From the NCBI RefSeq assembly GCF_003096035.1, contig NZ_CP029186.1, positions 1,191,001 through 1,255,000 of the forward strand: a stretch of DNA of 64,000 nt. The letters are read 5' to 3'. The notes under the pieces were generated by a model. The model saw only the letters and a program-made list of their open reading frames with translations. It was not told the origin of the DNA and searched no databases. The translations under genes were made by a program, and so were the position numbers. How positions within the stretch are numbered: position 1 is the stretch's first letter; every line of letters starts with the position of its first letter. Source of the stretch: Flavobacterium album. GTDB taxonomy: Bacteria > Bacteroidota > Bacteroidia > Flavobacteriales > Flavobacteriaceae. Shown in pieces: positions 1 to 8,758 of this stretch.

Positions 1-672
1 AATATGAACTCGCTTTTCCATGTGCTGAATATTGCTAAAGAGGGGAAGATCAAAAAGATATTCTGGCCTTCGAGCATTGCCGTGTTCGGGCCAACTACAC
101 CTAAGCAGAACACCCCTCAGTATACTGTGATGGAACCTTCTACGGTTTACGGCATTTCCAAGCAGTCCGGCGAGCGCTGGTGCGAATACTACCATAATAT
201 TTATGGGGTAGATGTGCGCAGCATCCGTTATCCCGGCCTTATCAGCTGGTCTACACTGCCGGGCGGCGGTACGACCGATTATGCCGTTGATATTTACCAC
301 AAGGCATTAAGCGACGGCAAATACACCTGCTTTCTTAGCGAAGAAACCCGCCTGCCAATGATGTATATGGACGATGCCATCCGTGCTACTGTAGAGATCA
401 TGCAGGCACCTGCCGAAAATATAAAGATACGATCGGCTTATAACCTTTCGGCAATGGACTTTACTCCTGAAGAGATTGCCAATGCCATCAAAAAGCACAT
501 CCCGGATTTCACCATTGATTATGCACCTGATTTCCGCCAAAAGATAGCCGACAGCTGGCCGCAAAGCATTGACGACAGCAGTGCCAGGCAGGACTGGGGC
601 TGGAAGCACAATTTCGACCTGGATGCCATGACGGCGGATATGCTGGAGCATCTTGCTGCAAAGGCGGAATAG
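1..672 (+). CDS. tdh: L-threonine 3-dehydrogenase (SDR/epimerase type), 5' partial
   Basis: The window opens inside this gene: the frame is already open at base 1, so about 224 C-terminal codons are present. The family is usually about 310-320 residues, so roughly 90 N-terminal residues with the Rossmann glycine motif lie outside. The extended short-chain dehydrogenase catalytic pair is visible as YGISK (Tyr-x3-Lys), and the stretch RYPGLISW followed by PGGGTTDYA is typical of the epimerase-like threonine dehydrogenase known from Flavobacterium. The enzyme oxidises L-threonine with NAD+ to 2-amino-3-oxobutyrate in the cytoplasm. A generic UDP-sugar epimerase is the alternative, but the PGGGTTDYA block argues against it. 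Confidence 0.9.
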   Translation, partial: NMNSLFHVLNIAKEGKIKKIFWPSSIAVFGPTTPKQNTPQYTVMEPSTVYGISKQSGERWCEYYHNIYGVDVRSIRYPGLISWSTLPGGGTTDYAVDIYHKALSDGKYTCFLSEETRLPMMYMDDAIRATVEIMQAPAENIKIRSAYNLSAMDFTPEEIANAIKKHIPDFTIDYAPDFRQKIADSWPQSIDDSSARQDWGWKHNFDLDAMTADMLEHLAAKAE

Positions 673-753
673 TTATCTTTCTCCTTAAATAAATTTAAAT
701 TACACCTATAAGGTATTCAAGACCTTGCAGGAGGTACAATATGTCGGTTGCCT

Positions 754-785
754 AACTTGCAAGGTTTCAAAAACCTTGTAGGTTT
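754..785. repeat. short imperfect palindrome, CAAGGTTT family
   Basis: Arms AACTTGCAAGGTTT and AAACCTTGTAGGTT pair at 12 of 14 positions. A partial further copy (GACCTTGCAGG) lies just upstream at about 721-731. It resembles the perfect palindrome at 11577-11607. It occupies the gap between tdh and the TPR regulator, where no gene is seen. Confidence 0.5.
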
Positions 786-859
786 AAATAAAGAATCTAA
801 AATCCACCAACATAATTTTTTTCTATATTGCGGTAAGCGAAACCATCGCCTTGCCCGCT

Positions 860-2344
860 ATGAAAAAAACTGTTGCATTAGCTTTTGGACTTGCCGCATT
901 CTTGCTGTTCTTCGGCGCATGCCAAAAAGAAAGGCAGGAACCTTTAGCGACAGGTAAAAAAGAGGTATCCGAATCGGTAAGCCTTACCGACCGGGGCAAT
1001 GAGCAGTGGCGCATCGGTAATTACCAGAAAGCGCTGGACTATTTCACCCAGGCCTATAAAAAGGTAAAACAGCAGGGAGATGAAAAGGAAATGGCCACGC
1101 TGCTCAATAACCTGGGGCTGGTACACTGGCGGCTGGAAAACAATGAGGCTGCCATGGAATGCTATAATGAAGCTGCGGTGCTGGCTGAAGAGACCGGAAT
1201 GAAGCGGCTGCTCGGGCTTACACATACCAACCGGGCCCTTATACTAAAGGAACGACGCGACTTTAAGGCAGCATTCGAACAAAACGGTGCTGCCATCGCG
1301 ATATTTAAAGAGCTTAATGAACCCCGCGACCTCGCTATTGCCTATAATAACGAGGGGCAGATATACCGCTATGGTGAAAACCTGGACCCGGCGCTGAAAT
1401 ATTATTTCCTGTCGCTGGAAGAATGCCGCAGCATCAATTACGCCGAAGGCATGGCCACGGCCTGGCAGAACATCGGCACGGTGTACACCAAAAAAGGCGA
1501 TGCTCCCCGCGCGTTTGATGCGGCACGAAAATGCCTTGCCATTGCACGGAAGCTCGACAGCAAAGTGCGTATAAGGGAGGCTTATGAGGAATTGTCCAAG
1601 AGCCATGAGCGTTTTGGCACGGCTGACTCTGCCTTGTACTACTACAAAAAATACTTTGAAATCGAGCGTGAACTGATGGAGGCCAACCAAAGCGAGCGCC
1701 TCTCGCAAAACCAGGCGGAGTTGGGCCTCGAAGTAAAGAACCTGCGCATACAGAACCTGCAAAATGAGAAAGAGATAGCTAACAACCGCCTCTGGACAAT
1801 CGGTTTCGGGATACTTACAGCGCTGCTCATAGGTGCGTTTTTCGTATACCGCTACCTGTCGCGGATACGCTTTAAGGAACGCCAGCTGGAAATGGAGCTG
1901 CTGAATACGCAAAAGATAATCGATGTAAAGGAACAGGAACTGAAGACGTATATTATCGACCTTTCCCGGAAGAATGCCATTATCACCAGCCTTCAGGAAG
2001 AAACTCCGGAAGCACCGGAACTTCACGAGCCTACGGAAGACGAGATAACGGCTTTGCTTGACCAAAAAATACTCACCGATGAGGATTGGGCACAGTTCCA
2101 GTCCCGCTTCCGCGCAATATACCCCGGATTTTTCTCGCGCATAAAGGAAAGCAATGTTGCCCTTACCGAAGCGGAGACCCGAATACTGGTACTCATGCGC
2201 CTTGAGCTCAACGGCCCCGACATGGCGAATATCCTTGGTATCTCGCCCCAAAGCGTACGTGTCTGCAAGATGCGCCTCAAGAAAAAACTGAACGCAGTAG
2301 GATATGAAACAGTGGAGGCTTTTCTGGAATACCTGATACGTTAG
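860..2344 (+). CDS. TPR-containing, membrane-anchored LuxR-type transcriptional regulator
   Basis: The 494-residue product starts at the ATG at 860; the frame also allows a TTG at 851, which is less likely. An N-terminal signal ends in a lipobox-like FFGAC. Tetratricopeptide repeats fill about residues 40-280, followed by a coiled coil, one transmembrane helix near 312-335, a second coiled coil, and a C-terminal helix-turn-helix (LTEAETRILVL, then MANILGISPQSVR) resembling LuxR/GerE output domains. There is no histidine kinase or receiver domain. Proteins of this layout are common in Bacteroidota and probably couple an envelope signal to transcription. A lipobox followed by an internal helix is awkward, so the N-terminus may instead be an uncleaved or simple signal. 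Its neighbour, a secreted alpha-mannosidase, is a candidate target (inference). Confidence 0.8.
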   Translation: MKKTVALAFGLAAFLLFFGACQKERQEPLATGKKEVSESVSLTDRGNEQWRIGNYQKALDYFTQAYKKVKQQGDEKEMATLLNNLGLVHWRLENNEAAMECYNEAAVLAEETGMKRLLGLTHTNRALILKERRDFKAAFEQNGAAIAIFKELNEPRDLAIAYNNEGQIYRYGENLDPALKYYFLSLEECRSINYAEGMATAWQNIGTVYTKKGDAPRAFDAARKCLAIARKLDSKVRIREAYEELSKSHERFGTADSALYYYKKYFEIERELMEANQSERLSQNQAELGLEVKNLRIQNLQNEKEIANNRLWTIGFGILTALLIGAFFVYRYLSRIRFKERQLEMELLNTQKIIDVKEQELKTYIIDLSRKNAIITSLQEETPEAPELHEPTEDEITALLDQKILTDEDWAQFQSRFRAIYPGFFSRIKESNVALTEAETRILVLMRLELNGPDMANILGISPQSVRVCKMRLKKKLNAVGYETVEAFLEYLIR

Positions 2345-2355
2345 AGAATTGTTTA

Positions 2356-2514
2356 GCCAATAATTACACGAATTTTCACAAATTTATTTTGATCTGCATG
2401 ATCCAGTTGTACAGATCTGTCCGTCCAGCCTTGTGAACTTTGTGCAAAATCTTGGTGAACTTTGTGGTAAAATTATTCAGGCAGCAATTTGTGAAAATTC
2501 GTGTAATTCGTGGC
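2356..2514. repeat. MITE-like inverted-repeat element
   Basis: Terminal inverted repeats at 2356-2384 and 2486-2514 match at 27 of 29 positions when one is reverse-complemented (both contain TTACACGAATTTTCACAAATT or its complement). Between them lies a degenerate direct repeat of GTGAACTTTGTG at about 2435-2470. A half copy of the same terminal sequence (GTAATTCGTGGC) occurs near 31440, so this is a dispersed family. It fills the gap between the regulator and the GH92 gene and has no ORF. Confidence 0.65.
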
Positions 2515-2566
2515 AAAAAAACCAAAAAAAATCTTTTCTATCTTTATCGAAATTTTCAATTAAAAA

Positions 2567-5377
2567 ATGAAAAAAACAGTCGTACTGCTTTCGTTAGTTG
2601 TTTCCATATTTTCTTATTCGCAAAATAAAGACTACGCCAAATATGTCAACCCCATTATCGGTACAGGCGGCCACGGGCATACATTTCCCGGCGCTACGGT
2701 GCCCTTCGGGATGGTACAGTTGAGTCCGGATACCCGCATCGACGGCAGTTGGGACGGTTGCAGCGGCTATCATTATTCAGATAATGTAATCTACGGCTTT
2801 TCGCACACGCACCTTAACGGGACGGGTGTATCGGATTTTGGTGACATCATGCTGATGCCTGCTATGGGCGAGCCAAAACTCGACAGCAAAAGCTATTCCT
2901 CCACTTTTTCGCATGCCAATGAAAAAGCCGCAGCAGGCTATTATTCAGTAAAGCTGGACGATGATGCCATTTTGGTAGAGCTTACCGCTACCCCGCGCGT
3001 TGGGCTGCAGCAATATACTTTTTCTAAAAGCGGGCAGGCCAATATCATCCTCGACCTTAACCACCGCGACAAGCTGATCATGGGCGAGGTAAGAGTCATC
3101 GATAATAAAACTATCGAGGTACTGCGCCGCAGTAGCGCCTGGGCAGCCGACCAGTATGTATATGCGCGCATCGAGTTCAGCCAGCCGATGAAGATAACGG
3201 CAGTGAATAACAATGCTTTTGCCCCGGCAAAAGTGACTGACAAGTTCTTTGCAGGTTCGCTGTTGGCTTTAAGCTTTAGTAAAGAAGTGCAGGCAGGAGA
3301 GAAGCTGATGGTAAAAGTAGCCTTGTCACCCACAGGTTACGAAGGAGCAGCAAAGAATATGAAGGCCGAAATGCCGGGCTGGGATTTTGTAAAAACAGGC
3401 AAAGCAGCACGGACGTTATGGAATACAGAACTTTCGAAAATTGAAATAACAGAATCGGACAAAGATAAGCTTTCGATATTCTATACAGCCCTATACCACA
3501 CCATGATGCAGCCGAATATCGCGATGGATGTGGATGGCATGTACCGTGGCCGCGACAATGAGCTGCACAAGGCAGAAGGGTTTGACTACTATTCGGTGTT
3601 CTCGTTGTGGGATACCTTCAGGGCGGCGCACCCGCTGTACACACTGATCGAAAAGAAGCGTACGGCCGATTTCATAAATACATTCATTAAGCAATACGAA
3701 CAGGGGGGCAGGCTGCCGGTATGGGAACTAGCCAGCAACGAAACCGACTGCATGATAGGATATCATTCTGTTTCCGTTATAGCCGATGCAATGGCAGCGG
3801 GCATAAAGGGATTTGACTATGAAAAAGCCTATGAAGCCGCGAAGCACAGTGCCATGCTCGATATTTTCGGATTGGATGCGTATAAAAAGAACGGCTTTAT
3901 CAGCATTGACGATGAGCATGAAAGCGTATCGAAAACCTTGGAATATGCCTACGATGACTGGTGCATTGCACAAATGGCGCTGCGCCTCAAAAAAATGGAA
4001 GACTACGATTACTTTATGCACCGGTCGGAAAGCTGGAAAAACCTGTTCGACCCCTCCACAGGGCACATGAGGCCGAAGCGTAACGGCGGTTGGGAAAAGC
4101 CCTTCGACCCGCGTGAGGTGAATAATAACTTTACCGAAGGCAACAGCTGGCAGTATACTTTTTTTGTGCCTCAGGACATACGCAGCCTCATTGATGCGCA
4201 TGGTGACAATTGGGATAAATTTGAAGCGAAACTCGACGAACTTTTTGCTGCCCCTTCAGCTACGACGGGTCGTGAGCAGGTGGATATTACAGGCCTTATC
4301 GGGCAATATGCACATGGCAATGAGCCGAGCCACCACATGGCATGGCTCTATCATTATGTAGGAAAGCCTCAAAAAGCAGAGCAGAAAATAAAATACATCC
4401 TTGATAATTTTTATAAAAATGCACCCGACGGCCTGATAGGTAATGAAGACTGTGGTCAAATGAGTGCCTGGTATGTACTGGCCAGTGCAGGCATTTACAA
4501 GGTAACTCCGGGCGATGATGTGTGGATGACGCAAAAGCCGTATTTCCCGGCTGTACAATTTAATTATGAGGATGGTACCAGAATGCTGTTCCGCCAGGCG
4601 CATTACCGGGAGGATATGGAAAAATTGCAGCCACTGAGCATAGGCTTCACCGAGCCATACACTACCGTAAAGCCTGTTCCGGTTATCGAAGCGGAAAGCA
4701 AGTCGTTTAAGGATAAAATGACCATTAGTATAACATGCTATGGTAAGGATGACACGATCTTTTATATGGTTGATGACAATTCAGGCAAACCGGCATTCAT
4801 AAAATATATAAAGCCATTCGAAATAAACCAAAGCAGTACTGTCCTGGCTTATACAGAAAGGTACGGACACAAGAGCAACACGGTTACCGCTCATTTCTTT
4901 AAGAAGCCTAACAACTATACTATTACAATTAAATCGAAATACAACCCGCAATACCATGCAGGCGGCCCGGACGGATTATTGGATGGCATATTCGGTACAG
5001 AAAATTGGCGCAAAGGGGACTGGCAGGGTTACCAGGGGCAGGATTTTGAAGCAGTGATAGACTTACAGAAAAAAATGCCCGTGAAAAGCATTGCCACACG
5101 GTTCCTTCAGGACAGCAGGGCATGGATAATGTTCCCGACAAAAGTGGAATACTATGTTTCTGATGACAATGTGAATTTTACACTCGCCCAAACCGTAAAC
5201 AACTACGTTCAGGCTCAAAACTATGATGTGCAGGTAAGCGCTTTTGAGGGTAACCTCGATACCCAGCCAAGATATATAAAAATAAAAGCCTATAACTATG
5301 GCAAGTTACCTGAATGGCACCAGGGCGCAGGCAGTGATGCGTTTATATTTATTGATGAGATAACTATAGCCCCCTAA
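2567..5377 (+). CDS. secreted GH92 family alpha-1,2-mannosidase
   Basis: The 936-residue protein begins with a type I signal peptide (about residues 1-19, ending before QNKDYAKYV) and has the GH92 hallmarks. VNPIIGTGGHGHTFPGA and PFGMVQLSPD lie in the N-terminal beta-sandwich. EGNSWQYTF, GNEPSHH and GNEDCGQMSAWYV lie in the (alpha/alpha)6 barrel that carries the calcium-dependent catalytic carboxylates. After about residue 705 there is a small beta-rich domain, and from about 780 an F5/8 type C (discoidin-like) carbohydrate-binding domain. GH92 enzymes trim alpha-mannosides from high-mannose N-glycans in the periplasm or outside the cell. No SusC/SusD pair is adjacent, so this is not a full polysaccharide utilisation locus within the window. 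The stop codon lies inside an inverted repeat. Confidence 0.93.
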   Translation: MKKTVVLLSLVVSIFSYSQNKDYAKYVNPIIGTGGHGHTFPGATVPFGMVQLSPDTRIDGSWDGCSGYHYSDNVIYGFSHTHLNGTGVSDFGDIMLMPAMGEPKLDSKSYSSTFSHANEKAAAGYYSVKLDDDAILVELTATPRVGLQQYTFSKSGQANIILDLNHRDKLIMGEVRVIDNKTIEVLRRSSAWAADQYVYARIEFSQPMKITAVNNNAFAPAKVTDKFFAGSLLALSFSKEVQAGEKLMVKVALSPTGYEGAAKNMKAEMPGWDFVKTGKAARTLWNTELSKIEITESDKDKLSIFYTALYHTMMQPNIAMDVDGMYRGRDNELHKAEGFDYYSVFSLWDTFRAAHPLYTLIEKKRTADFINTFIKQYEQGGRLPVWELASNETDCMIGYHSVSVIADAMAAGIKGFDYEKAYEAAKHSAMLDIFGLDAYKKNGFISIDDEHESVSKTLEYAYDDWCIAQMALRLKKMEDYDYFMHRSESWKNLFDPSTGHMRPKRNGGWEKPFDPREVNNNFTEGNSWQYTFFVPQDIRSLIDAHGDNWDKFEAKLDELFAAPSATTGREQVDITGLIGQYAHGNEPSHHMAWLYHYVGKPQKAEQKIKYILDNFYKNAPDGLIGNEDCGQMSAWYVLASAGIYKVTPGDDVWMTQKPYFPAVQFNYEDGTRMLFRQAHYREDMEKLQPLSIGFTEPYTTVKPVPVIEAESKSFKDKMTISITCYGKDDTIFYMVDDNSGKPAFIKYIKPFEINQSSTVLAYTERYGHKSNTVTAHFFKKPNNYTITIKSKYNPQYHAGGPDGLLDGIFGTENWRKGDWQGYQGQDFEAVIDLQKKMPVKSIATRFLQDSRAWIMFPTKVEYYVSDDNVNFTLAQTVNNYVQAQNYDVQVSAFEGNLDTQPRYIKIKAYNYGKLPEWHQGAGSDAFIFIDEITIAP

Positions 5378-5458
5378 CCCCGAAGGGGGAATTTCACTCA
5401 GTCCCATAACCACTCTTGCCGCAAGAGTAAGAATTCCCCCTTCGGGGGTTAGGGGGCT
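5368..5458. terminator. long nested inverted repeat between convergent genes, probable bidirectional terminator
   Basis: Left arm 5368-5393 and right arm 5432-5458 are complementary over about 26 bases with a single extra G in the right arm (AGCCCCCTAACCCC and GGGGTTAGGGGGCT at the ends). Between them is a second perfect hairpin, ACTCTTG-CCG-CAAGAGT, at 5412-5428. The GH92 stop codon TAA (5375-5377) is inside the left arm and the gpsA stop lies 5 bases beyond the right arm. No U-tract follows, so termination is inferred from position and structure. It may be a mobile palindromic element that was co-opted. Confidence 0.6.
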
Positions 5459-5462
5459 GGTT

Positions 5463-6458
5463 TTAATCCAGCTTCTCCGTTAGCTTGCTGAAAACCGATT
5501 TCGCATCCTTGCCTTCGTATAAAATAGCATACACAGCATCGATTATAGGGGTCTTGGCCTTATACTCTTTGTTGAGCTTGTGGGCGCTTTTTACGGCATA
5601 ATAACCTTCTGCCACCATGCTCATTTCCATCATGGCCGATTTCACGGTATAGCCTTTTCCTATCATATTACCGAACATCCTGTTGCGCGAGAATACCGAA
5701 TAGCCCGTCACCAGCAAGTCGCCCAGGTAGGCAGAGTTGTTGATGTTGCGCTTCATTCGGTGTACCTTGCGGATAAATTTCTTCATCTCCCGGATGGCAT
5801 TGCTCATGAGCAGCGCCTGGAAATTATCGCCATACCCAAGGCCGTGTGCAATACCAGCTGCTATGGCATAAATGTTCTTAAGCATCGCGGCATATTCAGT
5901 ACCCACAATATCATCGGAAGTCTTGGTCTTAATATAATGGCTGTTGAGGTTCTTACCCATTATCTTGGCTTTTTTCTCGTTGCCGCAGGCAATGGTAAGG
6001 TAAGAAAGGCGCTCCAGGGCAACTTCTTCTGCGTGGCACGGGCCTGTAATTACGCCAATATTATCGTATGGGATATCGTAATTTTCATGGAAGTGCTGGC
6101 CAACGATAAGGCTGGTTTCGGGAACGATACCTTTAATTGCTGAGAAAACTACCTTGCCTTCAAGACTTGTGGTAAGCTTCTCCAATTCCCCGCTCAAAAA
6201 TGCCGACGGCACGGCAAATATCACATAATCGGCATAGGCAACCGCCTCATTTATATCACTGGTAAGCCTGAGCTTATTGGTGTCAAATTCTACCGAGCTT
6301 AAGTAATTCGGGTTGTGCTTTTGCAGTTTCAGGTGGTCAATAGCGTCGTTATTGCGCATATACCATGCTATTTCAGGCACATTTGAGCAAAGCATCTTGG
6401 CGATAGCCGTAGCCCAGCTTCCGCCGCCGATAACGGCGAATTTAGGAGTGTCACTCAT
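5463..6458 (-). CDS. gpsA: NAD(P)H-dependent glycerol-3-phosphate dehydrogenase
   Basis: The 331-residue cytoplasmic enzyme reduces dihydroxyacetone phosphate to sn-glycerol 3-phosphate, the backbone of membrane phospholipids. It has the Rossmann nucleotide-binding motif (VIGGGSWATA, residues 9-18), the family motif GPCHAEEVA, and the conserved lysine segment AMLKNIYAIAAG followed by GLGYGDN near residues 190-210. The length is normal for the family. It is a single-gene unit, convergent with the GH92 gene and preceded by a Bacteroidota-type promoter. Confidence 0.95.
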   Translation of the reverse strand: MSDTPKFAVIGGGSWATAIAKMLCSNVPEIAWYMRNNDAIDHLKLQKHNPNYLSSVEFDTNKLRLTSDINEAVAYADYVIFAVPSAFLSGELEKLTTSLEGKVVFSAIKGIVPETSLIVGQHFHENYDIPYDNIGVITGPCHAEEVALERLSYLTIACGNEKKAKIMGKNLNSHYIKTKTSDDIVGTEYAAMLKNIYAIAAGIAHGLGYGDNFQALLMSNAIREMKKFIRKVHRMKRNINNSAYLGDLLVTGYSVFSRNRMFGNMIGKGYTVKSAMMEMSMVAEGYYAVKSAHKLNKEYKAKTPIIDAVYAILYEGKDAKSVFSKLTEKLD

Positions 6459-6481
6459 TTTACTTCAATTAATTGAAAGGC

Positions 6482-6514
6482 CAAAAATACTTAAATTTAA
6501 AAGAATGTGCCCAA
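6482..6514 (-). promoter_or_regulatory. promoter of gpsA (Bacteroidota type)
   Basis: On the minus strand TTG at 6514-6512 is followed after 22 bases by TATTTTTG at 6489-6482, matching the Bacteroidota -33 and -7 (TAnnTTTG) elements. The start codon lies about 24 bases downstream at 6458. Confidence 0.55.
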
Positions 6515-6692
6515 TTGCGGGATGCTATTGTTCTTTTTTTATAAAAAGGTTTGGCATCAGTTGGGTAAAAATTAACATTTTATTATGATTGCCTGACACA
6601 ATGTAAAGAGGTTGCCCTCGTTAATCTATAACAGTTTTGTTTATAAGTTAAGGATATACAAGGTTAGTTAAATTTTTTGTTTTTGGTGTTTT

Positions 6693-6734
6693 AAAAGGCA
6701 TTCCTATATTTTCAGGAATGCCTTTTATTTTTTG
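6693..6734 (+). terminator. orphan intrinsic terminator in a 402-base gap
   Basis: A 13-base perfect stem, AAAAGGCATTCCT paired with AGGAATGCCTTTT, is closed by an 8-base loop and followed by ATTTTTTTG on the plus strand only. The rest of the gap (6459-6860) has no supportable gene. Both flanking genes are on the minus strand, so the orientation does not serve either of them. The bases at about 6740-6850 look like degraded repeat sequence. Confidence 0.6.
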
Positions 6735-6860
6735 TGGGATTTGTCACTAGCTTCGCTGAACCACTTCGTTAGGCGTCTGAGGAAGGAGAATCACTAACTA
6801 TAATTTTTTAGATTTCACTCCGCAAGCTGCGTTCAGGATGATAGGCTTACTCAATTATCT

Positions 6861-8021
6861 TTAATAGCTCATCTCCACTATTTCGCGTACTTTATCAGGG
6901 GTAATATTGCCGCGTTCGCCCATTGCCTTCCAGCCTCTTTCCTCAAAGCGCTTTACAATAAAATCGGCTGTTGACGCATAATCGGCAGTATATTCCGATA
7001 TCCTCGATGGCATTCCCATAGCTTTGAAAAACGCAACTGTTTTTTCGATAGCCTCATGGGCCGCCTTATCGGTATCCGTTTCGGTAATATTCCACACCCT
7101 TTGCCCATATTGTGCCAGCTTTTCCTTTTTGGTGTCGAACATCACGCGGTACAGGTTCGGTCCGATGATGGCCAGCGTGCGGGCATGGTCAATTTCATAT
7201 AATGCTGTAAGCTCGTGGCCAATCATGTGGGTGGCCCAATCGGTTGGCACGCCTTTTTGTATGAGTCCGTTCAGCGCCATGGTACAGCACCACATAAAGT
7301 TGGATGCCAGTTTATAATCGGCAGGGTTTTCGGCTACATCAGGGCCTATTTCGATAAGGGTCTGTAATATCCCCTCAGCGATCCTGTCCTGTAGCATGGC
7401 ATCGTGCGGGTAGGTAAGGTATTGCTCCATCACGTGGGTAAATGCATCGATCACGCCATTTTGTACCTGCCTTTTTGGAAGTGAAGCCACCACGGTTGGG
7501 TCGCATATTGAGAATTGCGGGAATACGGCAGGCCCGCCAAAGCTGAGTTTTTCCTGTGTTTTATTGATCGTTATGACCGACCCCGAATTCATCTCGCTAC
7601 CCGTTGCCGGAAGGGTAAGCACAGTACCGAAAGGCAGTGTGTTGCCCTCGATACGTATCCTTTTTTGGAGGATGTCTATAGGGTCGCCGTCAAACTTTAC
7701 GGCTGCCGACATGAATTTCACTGCATCGATTACCGATCCGCCGCCAACCGCCAGGATGAAGTTAATTTCCTTTTCGCGTACAATTTCTACGGCCTTCATT
7801 ACGGTCTCATAGCGCGGATTGGGTTCAATACCGCCGAATTCGGTAATATCGTAGCCTTTCAGGGCATCGGTTACCTGCGTATGTACGCCATTATTAAAAA
7901 TGCTCCCACCACCATAGGCAAGCAGCACTTTGGCATCAGCCGGGATAAGTTTAGAAAGTTTTGCTATCTGCCCCTTGCCGAACACGAGGTTCACGGGGTT
8001 ATAAAGTTCGAAGTTAAGCAT
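6861..8021 (-). CDS. iron-containing alcohol dehydrogenase, YqhD-like
   Basis: The 386-residue protein belongs to the group III metal-dependent alcohol dehydrogenases. It begins NFELYNPVNLVFGKG, typical of the NADPH-dependent aldehyde reductase/butanol dehydrogenase branch (YqhD, BdhA). The dinucleotide-binding segment GGGSVIDAVKF is near residue 97. Metal ligands are seen in GVIDAFTHVMEQ (Asp and His) and in ATHMIGHELTALYEIDHAR (two His). It probably reduces short-chain or reactive aldehydes in the cytoplasm; the true substrate cannot be read from sequence. Monocistronic, with an inverted repeat between it and nadD. Confidence 0.9.
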   Translation of the reverse strand: MLNFELYNPVNLVFGKGQIAKLSKLIPADAKVLLAYGGGSIFNNGVHTQVTDALKGYDITEFGGIEPNPRYETVMKAVEIVREKEINFILAVGGGSVIDAVKFMSAAVKFDGDPIDILQKRIRIEGNTLPFGTVLTLPATGSEMNSGSVITINKTQEKLSFGGPAVFPQFSICDPTVVASLPKRQVQNGVIDAFTHVMEQYLTYPHDAMLQDRIAEGILQTLIEIGPDVAENPADYKLASNFMWCCTMALNGLIQKGVPTDWATHMIGHELTALYEIDHARTLAIIGPNLYRVMFDTKKEKLAQYGQRVWNITETDTDKAAHEAIEKTVAFFKAMGMPSRISEYTADYASTADFIVKRFEERGWKAMGERGNITPDKVREIVEMSY

Positions 8022-8073
8022 GGTGAAGTTTTTTAGTAAAGTTACATAAAAGCATGAAATAGTAAACAGTCAC

Positions 8074-8177
8074 AGTCACAGTTTTCAGTGCCACGATTGC
8101 TGTTAAATCGCACTGTAATTACAGTAACTCTGTGACCTGCCTTTGCCGCAGGCAGGCTGCGACTGAAAACTGCGACT
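8074..8177. repeat. inverted-repeat element with inner CCTGCC/GGCAGG palindrome
   Basis: Outer arms AGTCACAGTTTTCAGT (8074-8089) and ACTGAAAACTGCGACT (8162-8177) pair at 15 of 16 positions. Inside is the palindrome CCTGCC...GGCAGG (8136-8156), which recurs at 14260-14278. The right arm reaches into the nadD stop codon (8176-8178). Confidence 0.6.
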
Positions 8178-8757
8178 ATTTTTTATAAAAAAGGTTATGC
8201 TCCAAATATTCCCCAACTTTATGCGGTAACATCGGCATTACATTTTTCCCTGCTTTAATGCTTTCGCGGATGAAGGTGGATGATAGCTCAATTACCGGTG
8301 CATCGACGCGGTGAATGCGGGCGTTGGCAGCAATTTCGGGGTTGATGGTTTCGGTATTGAGGCGCGGATAAACGTAGATGTCGTGATTTTGCAGTATCAC
8401 CTCATAGTTCTTCCATTTATGGAGGGAGTTGAGGTTGTCTTCGCCCATGATGAGGGAAAACTCATGCGAAGGGTACTTTTCCTGCAAATGCGCCAGTGTA
8501 TGTACGGTGTAATTGGGCTGTGGCAGCTTGAACTCAATATCGCTGGGCTTCAGTTTTGGATAGTCTTCCGTAGCCAGGAACACCATCTGCAGGCGGTGGT
8601 AGTCGTCCAGCAAGGTGCTTTTTTTCTTGAGAGGGTTGTGGGGCGTAACCACGAGCCATACCTGGTCGAGGCTGCTATATTCCGCAATATGGTTGGCTAT
8701 GATGAGGTGCCCTATGTGCATGGGGTTGAATGTCCCGAAATACAGCCCGACTTTCAT
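8176..8757 (-). CDS. nadD: nicotinate-nucleotide adenylyltransferase
   Basis: The 193-residue nucleotidyltransferase transfers AMP from ATP to nicotinate mononucleotide to form deamido-NAD in NAD biosynthesis. The ATP-binding signature GTFNPMHIGHL is at residues 8-18 and the second motif SSTFIRES is near residue 160. The length matches bacterial NadD. It is the last gene of the yicC-gmk-nadD operon: its ATG begins one base after the gmk stop codon, indicating translational coupling. Confidence 0.95.
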   Translation of the reverse strand: MKVGLYFGTFNPMHIGHLIIANHIAEYSSLDQVWLVVTPHNPLKKKSTLLDDYHRLQMVFLATEDYPKLKPSDIEFKLPQPNYTVHTLAHLQEKYPSHEFSLIMGEDNLNSLHKWKNYEVILQNHDIYVYPRLNTETINPEIAANARIHRVDAPVIELSSTFIRESIKAGKNVMPMLPHKVGEYLEHNLFYKK

Positions 8758-8758
8758 A

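Noticed and set aside
307..651. 114-residue open frame on the minus strand inside tdh
   Set aside because: It is the antisense shadow of a well-supported gene and its translation has no recognisable motif or signal.
1244..2251. 335-residue minus-strand open frame opposite the TPR regulator
   Set aside because: Long but opposite a gene with clear TPR and HTH motifs; the translation is rich in Phe, Tyr and Leu and has no domain.
2345..2566. CRISPR-like array suggested by repeated GTGAACTTTGTG units
   Set aside because: Only two degenerate units without regular spacers; the region is better explained as an inverted-repeat element.
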